A stretch of 25,923 nt of DNA. Source: Moraxella caviae. GTDB lineage: Bacteria > Pseudomonadota > Gammaproteobacteria > Pseudomonadales > Moraxellaceae. The notes below the pieces were generated by a model, which saw nothing but the letters and a program-made list of their open reading frames with translations, made no database searches and was not told the origin of the DNA. A program made the position numbers and the translations under genes. Location of the stretch: the NCBI RefSeq assembly GCF_002014985.1, contig NZ_MUXU01000079.1, positions 1 to 25,923 on the forward strand, given 5' to 3'. Positions 1 to 9,937 of the stretch are shown one piece after another; position 1 is the stretch's first letter, and each line of letters starts with the position of its first letter.

Positions 1-286
1 TTGAAAATAGCCCAAATTTTTAAAAGACCGACCCTAAAAACGGCAAGAATATTTGCCTGTGGGGTTGACCAGCTGCATTTTAAGGAAAATTTTACTATCA
101 AGATCTGGTTTTATCATATTTTAATTGTAAATTATAACATTTTGTAAGTATTTTATATGTATTAGTGGTAAAATGTAATGTTTTGTATCCTGCGGGTGTT
201 ATTGATGGTTCTGCATGGATGAAGAGTTGGCTTTAGGTCGTGTTATTCGAGCATGAAGTCGTTAGGAAATAGTTATTGGGAAATTT
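1..286. other. Intergenic region upstream of patA, no gene seen
   Basis: No coding region is visible on either strand. The stretch is AT-rich, especially 110-185, and probably carries the promoter of the downstream O-acetylation cluster. I could not settle on one -35/-10 pair. The gene to the left lies outside the window. Confidence 0.5.
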
Positions 287-1786
287 ATGTTTTCGTTTTT
301 ATCTGTTGAATTCGCGCTGATTTTTATTGTGTTTTTTGCACTTTATTGGGCGTTTTATCGCCAGTCAAAAGTTCAAAATGGATTGCTGCTAATTTTTAGC
401 TATTTCATCATCTTTTTGATGGCTGGGGCGATTGCTACGTCTGTTTTGTTGCTATTTAGTGTGCTGATTTTTATCATCAGCCGTATGTTGATGACTTCGC
501 TGCGCCCAAAATTTTGGCTTGTTTTGGGCATTGTTGTTACTATTGCTAATTTGGCGGTCTTTAAATATTACGAGTTTTTTCGTGCTAATATCGTTGCGGC
601 GATGCAAGCCTTGCAGCTGGATGCTTCCGGCGTGGTGGCAAATATTGTGTTTCCACTGGGCATTTCCTATTACTCGTTTCAGGCGATTAGCTATTTGGTG
701 ACGCTGCATCAGCGTAGAGCCAATCATGCTGTGAGCTCGCCTTTGACATTTTGGCAATTATTGACGCATTTATCATTCTTTTCCACTATTTCAGCAGGAC
801 CAATCACTCGTGTTGACGACACAAAAGGGCTGCTTGACATTGAGAAAAAGCCTTGTGGAATGCAGGCGCAGCTTATCACCACCGCTCATCGCAAGCCTTT
901 GCTGCCCATGCTGGCATTTGCGCTAATTTTACTTGCTTTGGCTAAAAAGTGGTGGCTGGCGGGTTATTTGGCGGACACATGGGTAAATCCTGTTTTTGCC
1001 AACCCTGAGGGTTTTCATAGCTTAGAAGTGCTGGCGGCGATTTATGGCTACACTTTGCAGCTGTTTTTGGATTTTTCGGGCTATAGTGAGATGATGGTAG
1101 CATTTGGTTTGCTGCTTGGTTTTCGCTTGCCAATGAATTTTAATGCGCCATTACTTGCGCATAACATCCGAGATTTTTGGGACAGATGGCACATTAGTTT
1201 GTCTACATGGATTCGAGATTATATTTACATTCCCTTGGGTGGTAGCCGTAATGGATTTGTACGCACACAAATCAATTTGATTATCGCCATGGTACTGTCT
1301 GGCATTTGGCATGGCTCTACCTTGAATTTTTTCTTTTGGGGCTTGTTTCATGGATTGGCGATTGCTTTACTGAATGTGGGCGATAAAGTTTTACAAAATC
1401 GCACCAGTAACCCAAAAGGTAGAAATTTTCTGGCTGGCACTGGCTGGCTTGGCAAGGGTCTGGGTGTTTTTACCACCATTCATTTTGTGGTATTTGCCTT
1501 CGTGTTTTTTAGAGCGACGACGTTTGAAGAGGCTTTGTTGATATTTAAAGCATTATTTACCAATCATATCAATGTGGCATGGGCGAACAATCCATTGTAT
1601 TTGCTCAGCTTGCTGCTTATTGCGTGGCTATTGTATCCGGTTGTGAGAAATGGTGCTAAGCGATTGGCTCCGATTTTGGCTAAAGTTCCAAATGTGCTGT
1701 TGTATCTTGCTTTGTTTATCGGCTTTATGTTGGTGGTTGTGCTTGCGCCATCAGGCATTCCCGGCTTTATCTATGCGAATTTTTAA
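287..1786 (+). CDS. patA: Peptidoglycan O-acetyltransferase PatA, MBOAT family
   Basis: A 499-residue polytopic inner-membrane protein of the MBOAT family, related to AlgI and DltB. It is inferred to move acetyl groups from a cytoplasmic donor across the membrane to PatB for O-acetylation of peptidoglycan. Hydrophobic segments fill most of its length. The family signatures are a DFWDRWHISLS block with W301-H302 and an SGIWHG block with H342, matching the two conserved MBOAT histidines. A GGGA purine run lies just upstream of the ATG. patB begins 11 bases after the stop and ape1 follows, which favours peptidoglycan over alginate O-acetylation because no alginate genes are present. AlgI-like acetylation of another polysaccharide is the main alternative. 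The family assignment is firm; the substrate is inferred from context. Confidence 0.85.
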   Translation: MFSFLSVEFALIFIVFFALYWAFYRQSKVQNGLLLIFSYFIIFLMAGAIATSVLLLFSVLIFIISRMLMTSLRPKFWLVLGIVVTIANLAVFKYYEFFRANIVAAMQALQLDASGVVANIVFPLGISYYSFQAISYLVTLHQRRANHAVSSPLTFWQLLTHLSFFSTISAGPITRVDDTKGLLDIEKKPCGMQAQLITTAHRKPLLPMLAFALILLALAKKWWLAGYLADTWVNPVFANPEGFHSLEVLAAIYGYTLQLFLDFSGYSEMMVAFGLLLGFRLPMNFNAPLLAHNIRDFWDRWHISLSTWIRDYIYIPLGGSRNGFVRTQINLIIAMVLSGIWHGSTLNFFFWGLFHGLAIALLNVGDKVLQNRTSNPKGRNFLAGTGWLGKGLGVFTTIHFVVFAFVFFRATTFEEALLIFKALFTNHINVAWANNPLYLLSLLLIAWLLYPVVRNGAKRLAPILAKVPNVLLYLALFIGFMLVVVLAPSGIPGFIYANF

Positions 1787-1797
1787 GGGAAAGAATT

Positions 1798-2919
1798 ATG
1801 CAAACTGAAAATAAGTTCTCACAAATTGACCAAGAGCCAACTCCAAGCCATGTTTCTTTGGATTTACAAAGTGCGACGGATGAGTCTGTGGCGCATGATG
1901 CCGGCACAAAAAAGGCGGTAATGGTTAGTTTTGTATTTTTATTGTTATCGGCACTGATTGGCATTTGGGTGATGCAAAAATCCGTGAATGCGTATTTTAT
2001 GCAGACTTACCACCGCCCAAGCCCGCTGCAAGCGGTTCAAAATCCGCTGTGGCGTTTTGGTGAAGAAGTGGGTAATTTTTTATACCAGCAACACGAAACA
2101 CTTAGCAACTACATTATTACAGCAAATGGTAATGTGGTAGCAACTTTTAACGAGTATTATGCGTACACGCCAGAATATAAAGTCATCATGGAGGAAAAGG
2201 CGCGACTTGAAGCCATTCGTCTGGCTGAGCAAAGAGAGCAGCAAAGACTGCAGGCGATAGAAAATCAAAAGCAGGCGGATTTGGTAAGGCTTTTGACGGT
2301 GCGCAAAGACCAAAAAGTGTTTTTTGCAGGCGATTCAATGATGCAAGGCATTGCGCCGCATATGAAAAAATACTTGCAAGGATTGGGCGTACAATCCATT
2401 GACCTAAGCAAGCAAAGCACAGGCTTGTCTTATCCAAGTTTCTTTAATTGGAATAGAACCATCAAAGAAACGCTGGAAGCTGACAGTAGTATTAAGGTTT
2501 TGATTGTGATGCTTGGGCCGAATGACCCATGGGATATGCCCGGCAAAGGCGGAGCATATTTGAAATTTCAAACGCCCGAATGGGATCAAGAATACCAATC
2601 TCGCATGGCGGATATTTTGGAGTTTGCTAAGGCGAAAGACGTTGGCGTGATTTGGGTGATGCCGCCTAATATGAAAAAAGCCAAACTGAACGAACAAATG
2701 ATTTACTTAAATACCGTGATGAATGGCGAACTTGAGCGCCATACGGTTAAAGTGATTGATTCGCGCCCGATTATGGGCGGTGTTGATGATGTGTACAGCG
2801 ATTATTTGCAAAAAGACGGCAAACAAATCAAAATGCGCAGCGGTGATGGCATTCACTTCTCGATTGACGGTCAGAAAATTTTGGCAGCAGAGGTGCAATC
2901 CCATTTAATTATTGAATAA
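1798..2919 (+). CDS. patB: Peptidoglycan O-acetyltransferase PatB-like, SGNH (DUF459) hydrolase fold
   Basis: A 373-residue protein with a soluble N-terminus, one membrane segment at about residues 39-60, a charged and probably coiled-coil stretch at about 130-165, then a periplasmic SGNH domain. Catalytic blocks are visible: GDS with Ser180, the GPND block with Asn242, and DGIH with Asp350 and His353. In the Neisseria system PatB takes acetyl groups from PatA and transfers them to MurNAc in the sacculus. The adjacent MBOAT gene and the downstream ape1 support the same role here. AGGGA lies 7-8 bases before the ATG. The family is clear; the acetyl-transfer role rests on synteny and family knowledge. 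Confidence 0.8.
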   Translation: MQTENKFSQIDQEPTPSHVSLDLQSATDESVAHDAGTKKAVMVSFVFLLLSALIGIWVMQKSVNAYFMQTYHRPSPLQAVQNPLWRFGEEVGNFLYQQHETLSNYIITANGNVVATFNEYYAYTPEYKVIMEEKARLEAIRLAEQREQQRLQAIENQKQADLVRLLTVRKDQKVFFAGDSMMQGIAPHMKKYLQGLGVQSIDLSKQSTGLSYPSFFNWNRTIKETLEADSSIKVLIVMLGPNDPWDMPGKGGAYLKFQTPEWDQEYQSRMADILEFAKAKDVGVIWVMPPNMKKAKLNEQMIYLNTVMNGELERHTVKVIDSRPIMGGVDDVYSDYLQKDGKQIKMRSGDGIHFSIDGQKILAAEVQSHLIIE

Positions 2920-2962
2920 ATTTTAAATTTATATTTAGTTAATATTAACAATAAGGTGATTT

Positions 2963-4084
2963 ATGTTTTTTGAACGAGTCATGCTAGGCAGTGCAGTACT
3001 TGCTGCATCTATGGCGGCAAATGCCAATTATTTGACCAACTATGGCGATGCCAATATCAACAATCTAAAGGCAGCTATGGCAGATGGTGCTTTGCACGTT
3101 GTTCAGCTGGGAGATTCGCACACAGCTGGCGATGTGATGACCGATGCTTTAAGAAATCGTCTGCAAGATACTTTGGGCGATGGCGGCATGGGCTGGGCAA
3201 TGCCAATGTATTTCAAAGGGCAGCGCATGGCAAGATTTGGTTACGATAGACATAATTTTCAGCCAATTTCTAGCCGCACCAATAAAAGCGAAGATTATAC
3301 CTTGGGTGGTATGATTGCTAAGCCACAGTCTTCTGGTGCAAGCATCACACTAAAAGCCAAAAAGTCAGAACCAGCACAAAAAGTCTTGGTAAGCGTGCGC
3401 CAAAATTCACCGAGTGAATATTTTATCGCTACTGATGCAAATGGCAAGAGTGTGCCAGTGCAGGCCGATCTTTATGGTCAGTGGCAAGTGGTAGACATTG
3501 GCGATGTGGAGCTGCCATTGACTTTGCGCAGCCAAGGCAGTTCTTCGGTTTTGGGCGGGTATTGGGCGTTTAATCCTAATAATAAAGGCGCTACTGTTTC
3601 TGCATTGGGCATTAACGGCGCTGAGCTGTCCTATTGGAATCGCTGGAATTCAGACGCATGGCAGAACGAATTAAAAGCCATCAAGCCAACGCTCATCGCT
3701 TTGGCGTACGGCACAAATGAAGCGTACAATGGCGTTTCTGGCGAGCGAGTTCGCTCAATCTTGACTGAAAAAGTTGAGCAGATTCGTGCAGCAAGTCCTG
3801 AATCGGCAATCTTAATCATCGGCTCTCCAGAAGCGCTAAAAAATACTGCAGGCAGCTGTGGTGTACGCCCAAGCACCTTGAGTGATGTGCAAAACGCCCA
3901 GCGTCAAGTTGCTCAAGAGCAAGGATTGCTGTATTGGGATTGGCAAGCAGCCATGGGCGGCAGCTGCTCTATGAAGTCTTGGATGAATAGCGGCAAGGCG
4001 ACCAAAGACGGTGTGCATTTTAGTGGTTCGGGTTATCGCCAATTAGGCAATCAGCTGGCGAGTGATTTATTGTCTTTAAGATAA
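2963..4084 (+). CDS. ape1: Peptidoglycan O-acetylesterase Ape1-like, periplasmic SGNH hydrolase
   Basis: A 373-residue protein with a signal peptide and likely cleavage after Ala-Asn-Ala near residue 22. The SGNH triad is complete: GDSHTAG with Ser52, the GTNE block with Asn252, and DGVH with Asp349 and His352. Between blocks I and III lies a beta-rich insert (about 103-215) where Neisseria Ape1 carries a CBM35-like module. Ape1 removes O-acetyl groups from MurNAc so that lytic transglycosylases can act, reversing PatA/PatB. The gene follows patB by 43 bases, with AAGGTGA six bases before the ATG, so the three genes probably form one operon ended by the hairpin at 4135-4161. Confidence 0.82.
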   Translation: MFFERVMLGSAVLAASMAANANYLTNYGDANINNLKAAMADGALHVVQLGDSHTAGDVMTDALRNRLQDTLGDGGMGWAMPMYFKGQRMARFGYDRHNFQPISSRTNKSEDYTLGGMIAKPQSSGASITLKAKKSEPAQKVLVSVRQNSPSEYFIATDANGKSVPVQADLYGQWQVVDIGDVELPLTLRSQGSSSVLGGYWAFNPNNKGATVSALGINGAELSYWNRWNSDAWQNELKAIKPTLIALAYGTNEAYNGVSGERVRSILTEKVEQIRAASPESAILIIGSPEALKNTAGSCGVRPSTLSDVQNAQRQVAQEQGLLYWDWQAAMGGSCSMKSWMNSGKATKDGVHFSGSGYRQLGNQLASDLLSLR

Positions 4085-4134
4085 TTATTGCTATAAAATC
4101 ATCATTTTGATGATTTGCTTGTGCTAATCAAGAG

Positions 4135-4161
4135 AAAACAAGGTATTATGCCTTGTTTTTT
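4135..4161 (+). terminator. Intrinsic terminator of patA-patB-ape1
   Basis: A 9-bp stem (AAAACAAGG / CCTTGTTTT) with a 7-nt loop runs into a T tract. A second 9-bp hairpin with a TTT loop (4096-4116) precedes it but lacks a T tract. Confidence 0.8.
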
Positions 4162-4213
4162 CATTTCTACAAAAAATACCACCATTTTATTTTAAAATAA
4201 AGTCATAAAATGT

Positions 4214-4242
4214 TTGAGTATGGCAAAATTTGCCGTTATAAT
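4214..4242 (+). promoter_or_regulatory. Predicted sigma70 promoter of ppsA
   Basis: TTGAGT at 4214-4219, a 17-bp spacer and TATAAT at 4237-4242. The start would lie near 4249, giving a leader of about 90 nt. The spacer contains the palindrome GGCAAAATTTGCC (4222-4234), which could be an operator or chance. Confidence 0.6.
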
Positions 4243-4338
4243 CAGCCAAGTTATCTGTTTTATGACGGTTTTGTGGCGGCTTGCCGTACGTTTGGTAAGT
4301 TTTCGCAAAAATGGTGATTTTTAATTACGGAGCTTGAT

Positions 4339-6705
4339 ATGAGCGCACAAGTCATTCCTTTTAATCAGCTGGGCAAAGACGACGTAGAAATCGTCGGTGG
4401 TAAAAACGCTTCGCTTGGCGAGATGATCAGTAACCTTGCCAATGTCGGCGTAAACGTACCAAACGGCTTTGCGACCACCGCTGATGCTTTCAATCGTTTT
4501 TTGAACGAAACAGGCTTGCTTGACAAAATCAATGCCGAGCTAAAAGGCTTGGATGTGGATAATGTGGAGCTTTTGACGCAAACGGGCGCAAAAATCCGTG
4601 GTTGGGTGATTGATCAAGAATTGCCAAAAGACCTAGAAGATGAAATCCGTGCGGCATTTGCCGAGCTGTCAGGCGGTCAAGACATCGCTGTGGCAGTGCG
4701 CTCAAGTGCGACCGCAGAAGACTTGCCAGATGCGTCATTTGCAGGTCAGCAAGAAACTTTCTTGAACATCCGCGGCATTGATAACGTACTTATCGCCATC
4801 AAAGAAGTGTTCGCATCTTTGTACAACGACCGTGCGATTGCTTACCGTGTGCATAAAGGCTTTGAGCATGCAGGCGTGGCTTTGTCGGCGGGTATTCAGC
4901 GCATGGTGCGCTCTGAAACTGGCACGTCTGGCGTGATGTTCACACTGGACACCGAAAGCGGCTTTGATGAAGTGGTGTTTGTTACCGCAAGCTACGGTCT
5001 TGGCGAAATGGTGGTACAAGGTGCGGTAAACCCTGACGAATTTTATCTGTCAAAAGCTTTAGTTGAGCAAAATCGCCCAGCGGTGGTGCGCCGCAATCTT
5101 GGTTCAAAACATAAAAAAATGGTGTATGGCGATGAAGGCAGCACCACTAAGTCTACCAAAATCGTGGACGTGGACAAAGCAGATCGCCAGCAGTTTGCAC
5201 TAAATACCGATGAGCTGACTCGCCTTGCCAAGCAAGCGCTGATTATTGAAAAACACTACGGTCAGCCTATGGACATTGAATGGGCAAAAGATGGCGACAC
5301 CAATGAAATTTTCATCGTTCAAGCACGCCCAGAAACGGTGAAATCTCGCCAAGACAAAAACAGCATGGAGCGCTACGTCATCAATTCAAAAGGCGCAAAA
5401 GTGCTGTGCGAAGGCCGCTCTATCGGTCAGCGCATTGGCTCTGGCAAGGTGCGTGTCGTTACCAGCCTAAACGAAATGAGTAAAGTGCAAGATGGCGATG
5501 TGCTGGTAAGCGACATGACTGACCCAGACTGGGAGCCAGTAATGAAGCGTGCTTCGGCAATCATCACCAACCGTGGCGGACGTACTTGTCATGCGGCGAT
5601 TATCGCGCGTGAGCTTGGCGTGCCTGCGATTGTCGGCTGTGGCAATGCAACCGAAGTGCTGAGCGAAGGTCAAGCGGTTACTGTGTCTTGTGCTGAAGGT
5701 GATACAGGCTTTATTTATGAAGGTGAGCTTGATTTTGAAGTGCAACAAAACAGCATCAGCACCATGCCTGAGCTTGCCTTTAAAATCATGATGAACGTGG
5801 GCAACCCAGACCGTGCCTTTGGTTTTGCACAAATCCCAAATGAAGGCGTGGGCTTGGCTCGCCTAGAATTCATCATCAACCGCATGATTGGTGTACACCC
5901 TAAAGCGCTGCTGAACGTGGACACTTTGCCACAAGAAACGCAAGCGCAAATCTTTGAGCGCATCGCAGGCTATAATTCGCCAGTAGAATTTTACGTCAAT
6001 AAATTGATTGAAGGCATTTCTACGCTGGCGGTGGCATTCCGTGACAAGCCTGTCATCGTGCGTATGAGTGATTTTAAATCAAACGAATACGCCAACCTAA
6101 TCGGTGGCAAGCTGTACGAGCCATCAGAAGAAAACCCAATGCTGGGCTTCCGTGGTGCATCTCGCTATGTGTCGGAAAACTTCCGTGATTGCTTTGAGCT
6201 TGAGTGTCGTGCGCTAAAATATGTGCGTGATGAGATGGGTCTGACTAACGTCAAAATCATGATTCCATTTGTGCGCACCACCGATGAAGCACGCCAAGTG
6301 ATTGAATTGCTTGAGAAAAACGGTCTAAAACGTGGCGAGAACGGACTTGAAATCATCATGATGTGCGAGCTGCCGACCAACGCATTGCTTGCTGATGAAT
6401 TCTTGCAATATTTTGACGGCTTCTCAATCGGCTCAAACGATTTGACGCAGCTGACTTTGGGCTTGGATCGTGATAGTGGCATCGTATCGCACCTGTTTGA
6501 CGAGCGTGATCCTGCGGTGAAAAAACTGCTTGCCATGGCGATTGAAGCGTGCCGTAAGCAAGGCAAATACGTTGGTATTTGCGGTCAAGGCCCATCAGAT
6601 CACCCAGATCTTGCCAAATGGCTGATGGAGCAAGGCATCAGCTCAGTGTCGCTAAACCCTGACACGGTGCTGGATACTTGGTTGTTCCTAGCCAAAGACA
6701 AGTAA
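4339..6705 (+). CDS. ppsA: Phosphoenolpyruvate synthase
   Basis: A 788-residue cytoplasmic enzyme that converts pyruvate and ATP to phosphoenolpyruvate, AMP and phosphate for gluconeogenesis. The domain order is normal: an N-terminal pyruvate/ATP-binding domain with [10 protein letters not shown] near the start and [17 protein letters not shown] in the middle, the swivelling phosphohistidine domain with GGRTCHAAI (catalytic His418), and the C-terminal PEP-binding barrel with [13 protein letters not shown] and GICGQ. The length matches the E. coli enzyme (792 residues). CGGAG sits about seven bases before the ATG. The gene is monocistronic by its own promoter and terminator. No ppsR-like regulatory kinase is seen beside it. 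Confidence 0.97.
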   Translation: MSAQVIPFNQLGKDDVEIVGGKNASLGEMISNLANVGVNVPNGFATTADAFNRFLNETGLLDKINAELKGLDVDNVELLTQTGAKIRGWVIDQELPKDLEDEIRAAFAELSGGQDIAVAVRSSATAEDLPDASFAGQQETFLNIRGIDNVLIAIKEVFASLYNDRAIAYRVHKGFEHAGVALSAGIQRMVRSETGTSGVMFTLDTESGFDEVVFVTASYGLGEMVVQGAVNPDEFYLSKALVEQNRPAVVRRNLGSKHKKMVYGDEGSTTKSTKIVDVDKADRQQFALNTDELTRLAKQALIIEKHYGQPMDIEWAKDGDTNEIFIVQARPETVKSRQDKNSMERYVINSKGAKVLCEGRSIGQRIGSGKVRVVTSLNEMSKVQDGDVLVSDMTDPDWEPVMKRASAIITNRGGRTCHAAIIARELGVPAIVGCGNATEVLSEGQAVTVSCAEGDTGFIYEGELDFEVQQNSISTMPELAFKIMMNVGNPDRAFGFAQIPNEGVGLARLEFIINRMIGVHPKALLNVDTLPQETQAQIFERIAGYNSPVEFYVNKLIEGISTLAVAFRDKPVIVRMSDFKSNEYANLIGGKLYEPSEENPMLGFRGASRYVSENFRDCFELECRALKYVRDEMGLTNVKIMIPFVRTTDEARQVIELLEKNGLKRGENGLEIIMMCELPTNALLADEFLQYFDGFSIGSNDLTQLTLGLDRDSGIVSHLFDERDPAVKKLLAMAIEACRKQGKYVGICGQGPSDHPDLAKWLMEQGISSVSLNPDTVLDTWLFLAKDK

Positions 6706-6726
6706 TCTGCTAAGTGTTTTAACAAT

Positions 6727-6759
6727 AAAAGGGCTGTGTGTGCAGTCCTTTTATTTTTT
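6727..6759 (+). terminator. Intrinsic terminator of ppsA
   Basis: A stem of about 10 bp (AAAAGGGCTG / CAGTCCTTTT, one G-T wobble) with a 6-nt loop, then ATTTTTTA. Confidence 0.8.
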
Positions 6760-6840
6760 AGGTGATTGATTTTATTAGAAAAGTCTGGGCTTGGTTAAGA
6801 TTTTTGTCAGCCAAAATGTACAATCTATCAAGGTAAAAAA

Positions 6841-7224
6841 ATGACACGCCCAAACACACTTGACGAACTTGCACAGCAAATCGCTCAATTACAAAACGAC
6901 ATTGCACGTTTAAAAAGACATAATTTTACGCTCATCACTTTAATAGGTAATCTGATAGATGGTGAAAAGTTAAAATCACCGTCCATCATGGAGATAAGCG
7001 TGATTTATGATTTGATGGGCGATGAATTGCAAAGCATTCGTGCGATGATTGCAGATTATCAAGATTTGGCAAGTTTTACCGAGCAGGCAAATCAACTGCC
7101 CAATCCCAATATCAGTGCTGATAGCATCATGTTTGTCGTGCAAGCCTTTTTAAATAACGGCACGCTCAGCGAGCAATGCGCTAAAATTTTGAGTGATTAT
7201 GATAATGCTAAGCAATCAAAATGA
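6841..7224 (+). CDS. Small hypothetical coiled-coil protein
   Basis: A 127-residue soluble protein that I do not recognise. The first 35 residues are predicted helical with heptad-like spacing of Leu and Ile (LAQQIAQLQNDIARLKR), so a coiled coil is likely. The remainder is also helical and acidic. There is no signal peptide, membrane segment or cysteine pattern. AAGG lies about seven bases before the ATG and a clear terminator follows at 7306-7331, so this looks like a genuine single-gene unit. No function is proposed. Confidence 0.75.
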   Translation: MTRPNTLDELAQQIAQLQNDIARLKRHNFTLITLIGNLIDGEKLKSPSIMEISVIYDLMGDELQSIRAMIADYQDLASFTEQANQLPNPNISADSIMFVVQAFLNNGTLSEQCAKILSDYDNAKQSK

Positions 7225-7305
7225 GCGGTAAAATAAGTAGCCAAATAATTGGTTGAAACTTAAACAATCGCTCAATCCATTTTGCAGGCGGTAAATTTTA
7301 AAAAC

Positions 7306-7331
7306 AAAAGGCGGATTTGTCCGTCTTTTTT
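7306..7331 (+). terminator. Intrinsic terminator of the small coiled-coil gene
   Basis: A 10-bp stem (AAAAGGCGGA / TCCGTCTTTT, one G-T wobble) with a TTTG loop, followed by T residues. Confidence 0.8.
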
Positions 7332-7384
7332 ATTAGCTGAATTTTGGTTTGCCAAAGTTTACCTTGATGATAATGTGGCAAAAT

Positions 7385-7413
7385 TTGGCTTATTGTGGAA
7401 ATTGGCTTATAAT
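7385..7413 (+). promoter_or_regulatory. Predicted sigma70 promoter of the GYF_2/RDD gene and ung
   Basis: TTGGCT at 7385-7390, a 17-bp spacer and TATAAT at 7408-7413, about 62 bp upstream of the start codon. Confidence 0.6.
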
Positions 7414-7475
7414 AGGGTGATTGTTTGTCCATAAATGAACATAAATTAGAAAATTAAAATCCAAAGGCAGTATTC

Positions 7476-8468
7476 ATGAAAATTTATTTGGCGCGCAACA
7501 ACGTACAAGCAGGGCCATACACCCTTGAAGAGCTGAATATCATGCTGTCATCAGGCGAAGTGCGCCTTGATGATTTGGCATGGCATTCAGGCATGGCAAA
7601 TTGGCAGACGCTTGGCGAGCTGACGCAAGGTCAGTACCATTATGCGCCCAATGCGCCTGCCGTGCCAGTAGAGCCCGTGCAACAACCTACAAATACCACG
7701 CCAGCGGCGTTTGGCGATAACGTGGATTTTCGTGCGCAAAACCAAACCAATCAAGCTAGCCAAACCAATCAAAACGCAGGCGAGCGCCGTGTCAGCGTGG
7801 CAGAGCTTTACGGACGTAAAGAAGCTGAGCCACAAAACACGCACAACGCCACCAGTCAAACCAATCAGACCGTCCACACCCAAAACACCGCTTGGCAAAC
7901 CAAATCTGTGAGTAAAAGTGATGGCGGTATTGAATATGCCAGCGTAGGCACACGGTTTTTGGCGACTTGCATCAATTTGGCGCTGTTTATCGTGGCGTTG
8001 TTGCCGTTTTTGATGGCGTTCATGAATTTAAATCCCGACCCGGAAAAGATGAACGCAGGCGATTTTGAAGCACGCATGGCGTATGCGCAGACTTTGGCGG
8101 AGCAACTGCCAAGCCAAGTTGGCATGATGACTTTTGCTATGTTGGGTGCGTTTTTTCTTATTCAATTTTTGCTCATTATTTTGCGTGGGCAATCGTTTGG
8201 TAAGCTGCTTACAGGCATTCGTGTCGTGAGCGAAAGCACGGGTAAATTGCCGACTTTTGGTGCGCTGGTGGGTGTGCGTACGATTGTGCTTTTGGTGATT
8301 TATTGGCTGGCTTCAGCAATGCCAGTTTTTGTCAATGCGGCACTGATTTTGCTTGTGGTGAATTACTTTTTGGCGGCTAAAAATCCTAAAAAACAAGGCT
8401 GGCACGACCGCCTTGCCAAGACCATCATCGTCAAGGCAAAACCTGAACAACTGGATAAAAGCAAATGA
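7476..8468 (+). CDS. GYF_2 and RDD domain membrane protein
   Basis: A 330-residue two-part protein. Residues 1-50 ([18 protein letters not shown] through [14 protein letters not shown]) form a GYF_2-type domain, often a peptide-binding module. A long low-complexity linker (about 51-145), rich in Gln, Asn and Thr with repeated NQTNQ-like motifs, leads to an RDD domain (about 150-320). That domain has hydrophobic segments near 158-182, 214-236 and 262-300, the [14 protein letters not shown] motif and a C-terminal [12 protein letters not shown] proteins are inner-membrane proteins, some implicated in ion transport; the role here is unknown. The stop overlaps the ung start by four bases (ATGA), so the two are translationally coupled. 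Confidence 0.85.
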   Translation: MKIYLARNNVQAGPYTLEELNIMLSSGEVRLDDLAWHSGMANWQTLGELTQGQYHYAPNAPAVPVEPVQQPTNTTPAAFGDNVDFRAQNQTNQASQTNQNAGERRVSVAELYGRKEAEPQNTHNATSQTNQTVHTQNTAWQTKSVSKSDGGIEYASVGTRFLATCINLALFIVALLPFLMAFMNLNPDPEKMNAGDFEARMAYAQTLAEQLPSQVGMMTFAMLGAFFLIQFLLIILRGQSFGKLLTGIRVVSESTGKLPTFGALVGVRTIVLLVIYWLASAMPVFVNAALILLVVNYFLAAKNPKKQGWHDRLAKTIIVKAKPEQLDKSK

Positions 8469-9241
8469 ATCATAATGCTTACACGACTTTGACAGATGCT
8501 CAGCTTGGCTATGACGCTGCCAAAATCGCCCATTTGTCTGCCGAAGAGCGCGCGGTACTGGCGAAGGTGAAATTGCCAAACGACTGGAAAGTTGCGCTGG
8601 CGGATGTGCTGGTGAGCGAGACGATGGAGAATTTGCGTGCGTTTTTGCGCCAAGAATATGCGCTTGGCAAGAGCATTTACCCACCCAAAGAGCAGATTTT
8701 TAATGCGCTGAACACCACGCCTTTATCTCAAGTAAAAGTGGTGATTTTGGGGCAAGACCCTTATCATGGCGCAGGGCAGGCGATGGGGCTGTCGTTCAGC
8801 GTGCCAAAAATTATTCCCAAGCCGCCATCGCTGCAAAATATCTTAAAAGAGCTGTCTAATGACTTGCACATTCCCATCAGTGCGCATGGCGATTTGACGC
8901 ATTGGGCAAATCAAGGCGTGTTGCTGCTTAATGCGGTCTTGACTGTAGAAGCAGGGCAGGCGGGCAGTCATGCAGGGCGCGGCTGGGAAGAATTTACAGA
9001 CGCGGTGATTGAAGTTATTAATCAGCAAACCGACCGCACGGTTTTTATTCTGTGGGGTAGTTATGCCAAGAAAAAAGGGCGCTTTATTGACGCAACTCGC
9101 CATGCAATTTTAACCGCCAATCACCCTTCGCCTTTATCGGCAAATCGTGGCGGATTTTTTGGCACGAATCCATTTTCACGCGCCAACGATTGCTTGATGC
9201 GCTGGGGTAAAGCGCCGATTGATTGGGCGTTGCCGCAGTGA
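8465..9241 (+). CDS. ung: Uracil-DNA glycosylase
   Basis: A 258-residue family 1 UDG that removes uracil from DNA and starts base-excision repair. Visible motifs are the water-activating GQDPYHG loop with Asp98 and the HPSPLS minor-groove loop with His220. The N-terminus is about 34 residues longer than in E. coli Ung; the start is fixed by the ATGA overlap with the upstream gene. No own promoter is seen. It probably depends on translation of the GYF_2/RDD gene. Confidence 0.96.
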   Translation: MNHNAYTTLTDAQLGYDAAKIAHLSAEERAVLAKVKLPNDWKVALADVLVSETMENLRAFLRQEYALGKSIYPPKEQIFNALNTTPLSQVKVVILGQDPYHGAGQAMGLSFSVPKIIPKPPSLQNILKELSNDLHIPISAHGDLTHWANQGVLLLNAVLTVEAGQAGSHAGRGWEEFTDAVIEVINQQTDRTVFILWGSYAKKKGRFIDATRHAILTANHPSPLSANRGGFFGTNPFSRANDCLMRWGKAPIDWALPQ

Positions 9242-9306
9242 TGTGTTTGCGATGGCGCTGTGCTTTGAGGGTTTGTGATGGCGCAGTTGGCGATTTAATG
9301 TAAGTT

Positions 9307-9891
9307 ATGGATTTTATTGATAATTTTTGCCAATATTTTAACGCACCAAAGCGTGATGCAGTGTACCAAGCGTACAAATTTTGGCGAAGTTTTGATGTGG
9401 CGATGATGCAGCGTGCCATGCAGCTTGCCAAGTGCGGCGCAAATCAAGGCGAAGTGCCTGTGGGTGCGGTGCTGACGGCAGGCGGACGTATTATTGGCGA
9501 AGGTTTTAATTGTCCCATCAGTACATCAGATCCCACCGCCCACGCTGAAATCATCGCCATTCGTCAGGCGTGTAAAGGGCTTGATAATTATCGCTTACCT
9601 GCCGACAGCACCTTATATGTTACGCTTGAGCCTTGCACCATGTGCTTTGGTGTGCTTGTGCATAGCCGTGTGAGCCGTGTGGTTTTTGGGGCGTGCGAGC
9701 CAAAAGCAGGCGTGATGATAAGTCAGTTAAACCTATCACAAATGCCGTTTTATAATCATGCGCTGACAGTGTCCGAAGGGCTTTTGGCGTGCGAATGCTC
9801 AGCGATGATGAGTGAATTTTTTAAGCAAAGACGTGCGCACAAAAAGGCTCAAAAACAAGCCAATAAAGCACAAAATGGCGGCTGTCAGTGA
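9307..9891 (+). CDS. tadA: tRNA-specific adenosine deaminase TadA
   Basis: A 194-residue zinc enzyme that deaminates A34 to inosine in tRNA-Arg(ACG). The cytidine-deaminase-like site is complete: HAE with His79 and catalytic Glu81, and PCTMC with Cys110 and Cys113. The protein has about 30 extra N-terminal residues before the family core (MMQRAMQLAK onward) and a Lys/Gln-rich C-terminal tail. The ribosome-binding site before the chosen ATG is poor (TAAG), so a start further in cannot be excluded, though no better site is seen there. It lies 65 bp after ung. Confidence 0.92.
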   Translation: MDFIDNFCQYFNAPKRDAVYQAYKFWRSFDVAMMQRAMQLAKCGANQGEVPVGAVLTAGGRIIGEGFNCPISTSDPTAHAEIIAIRQACKGLDNYRLPADSTLYVTLEPCTMCFGVLVHSRVSRVVFGACEPKAGVMISQLNLSQMPFYNHALTVSEGLLACECSAMMSEFFKQRRAHKKAQKQANKAQNGGCQ

Positions 9892-9937
9892 TTTAAATCA
9901 TTGAAAAATAAAGAGATTTAATAGAAAGAGAAATTAT

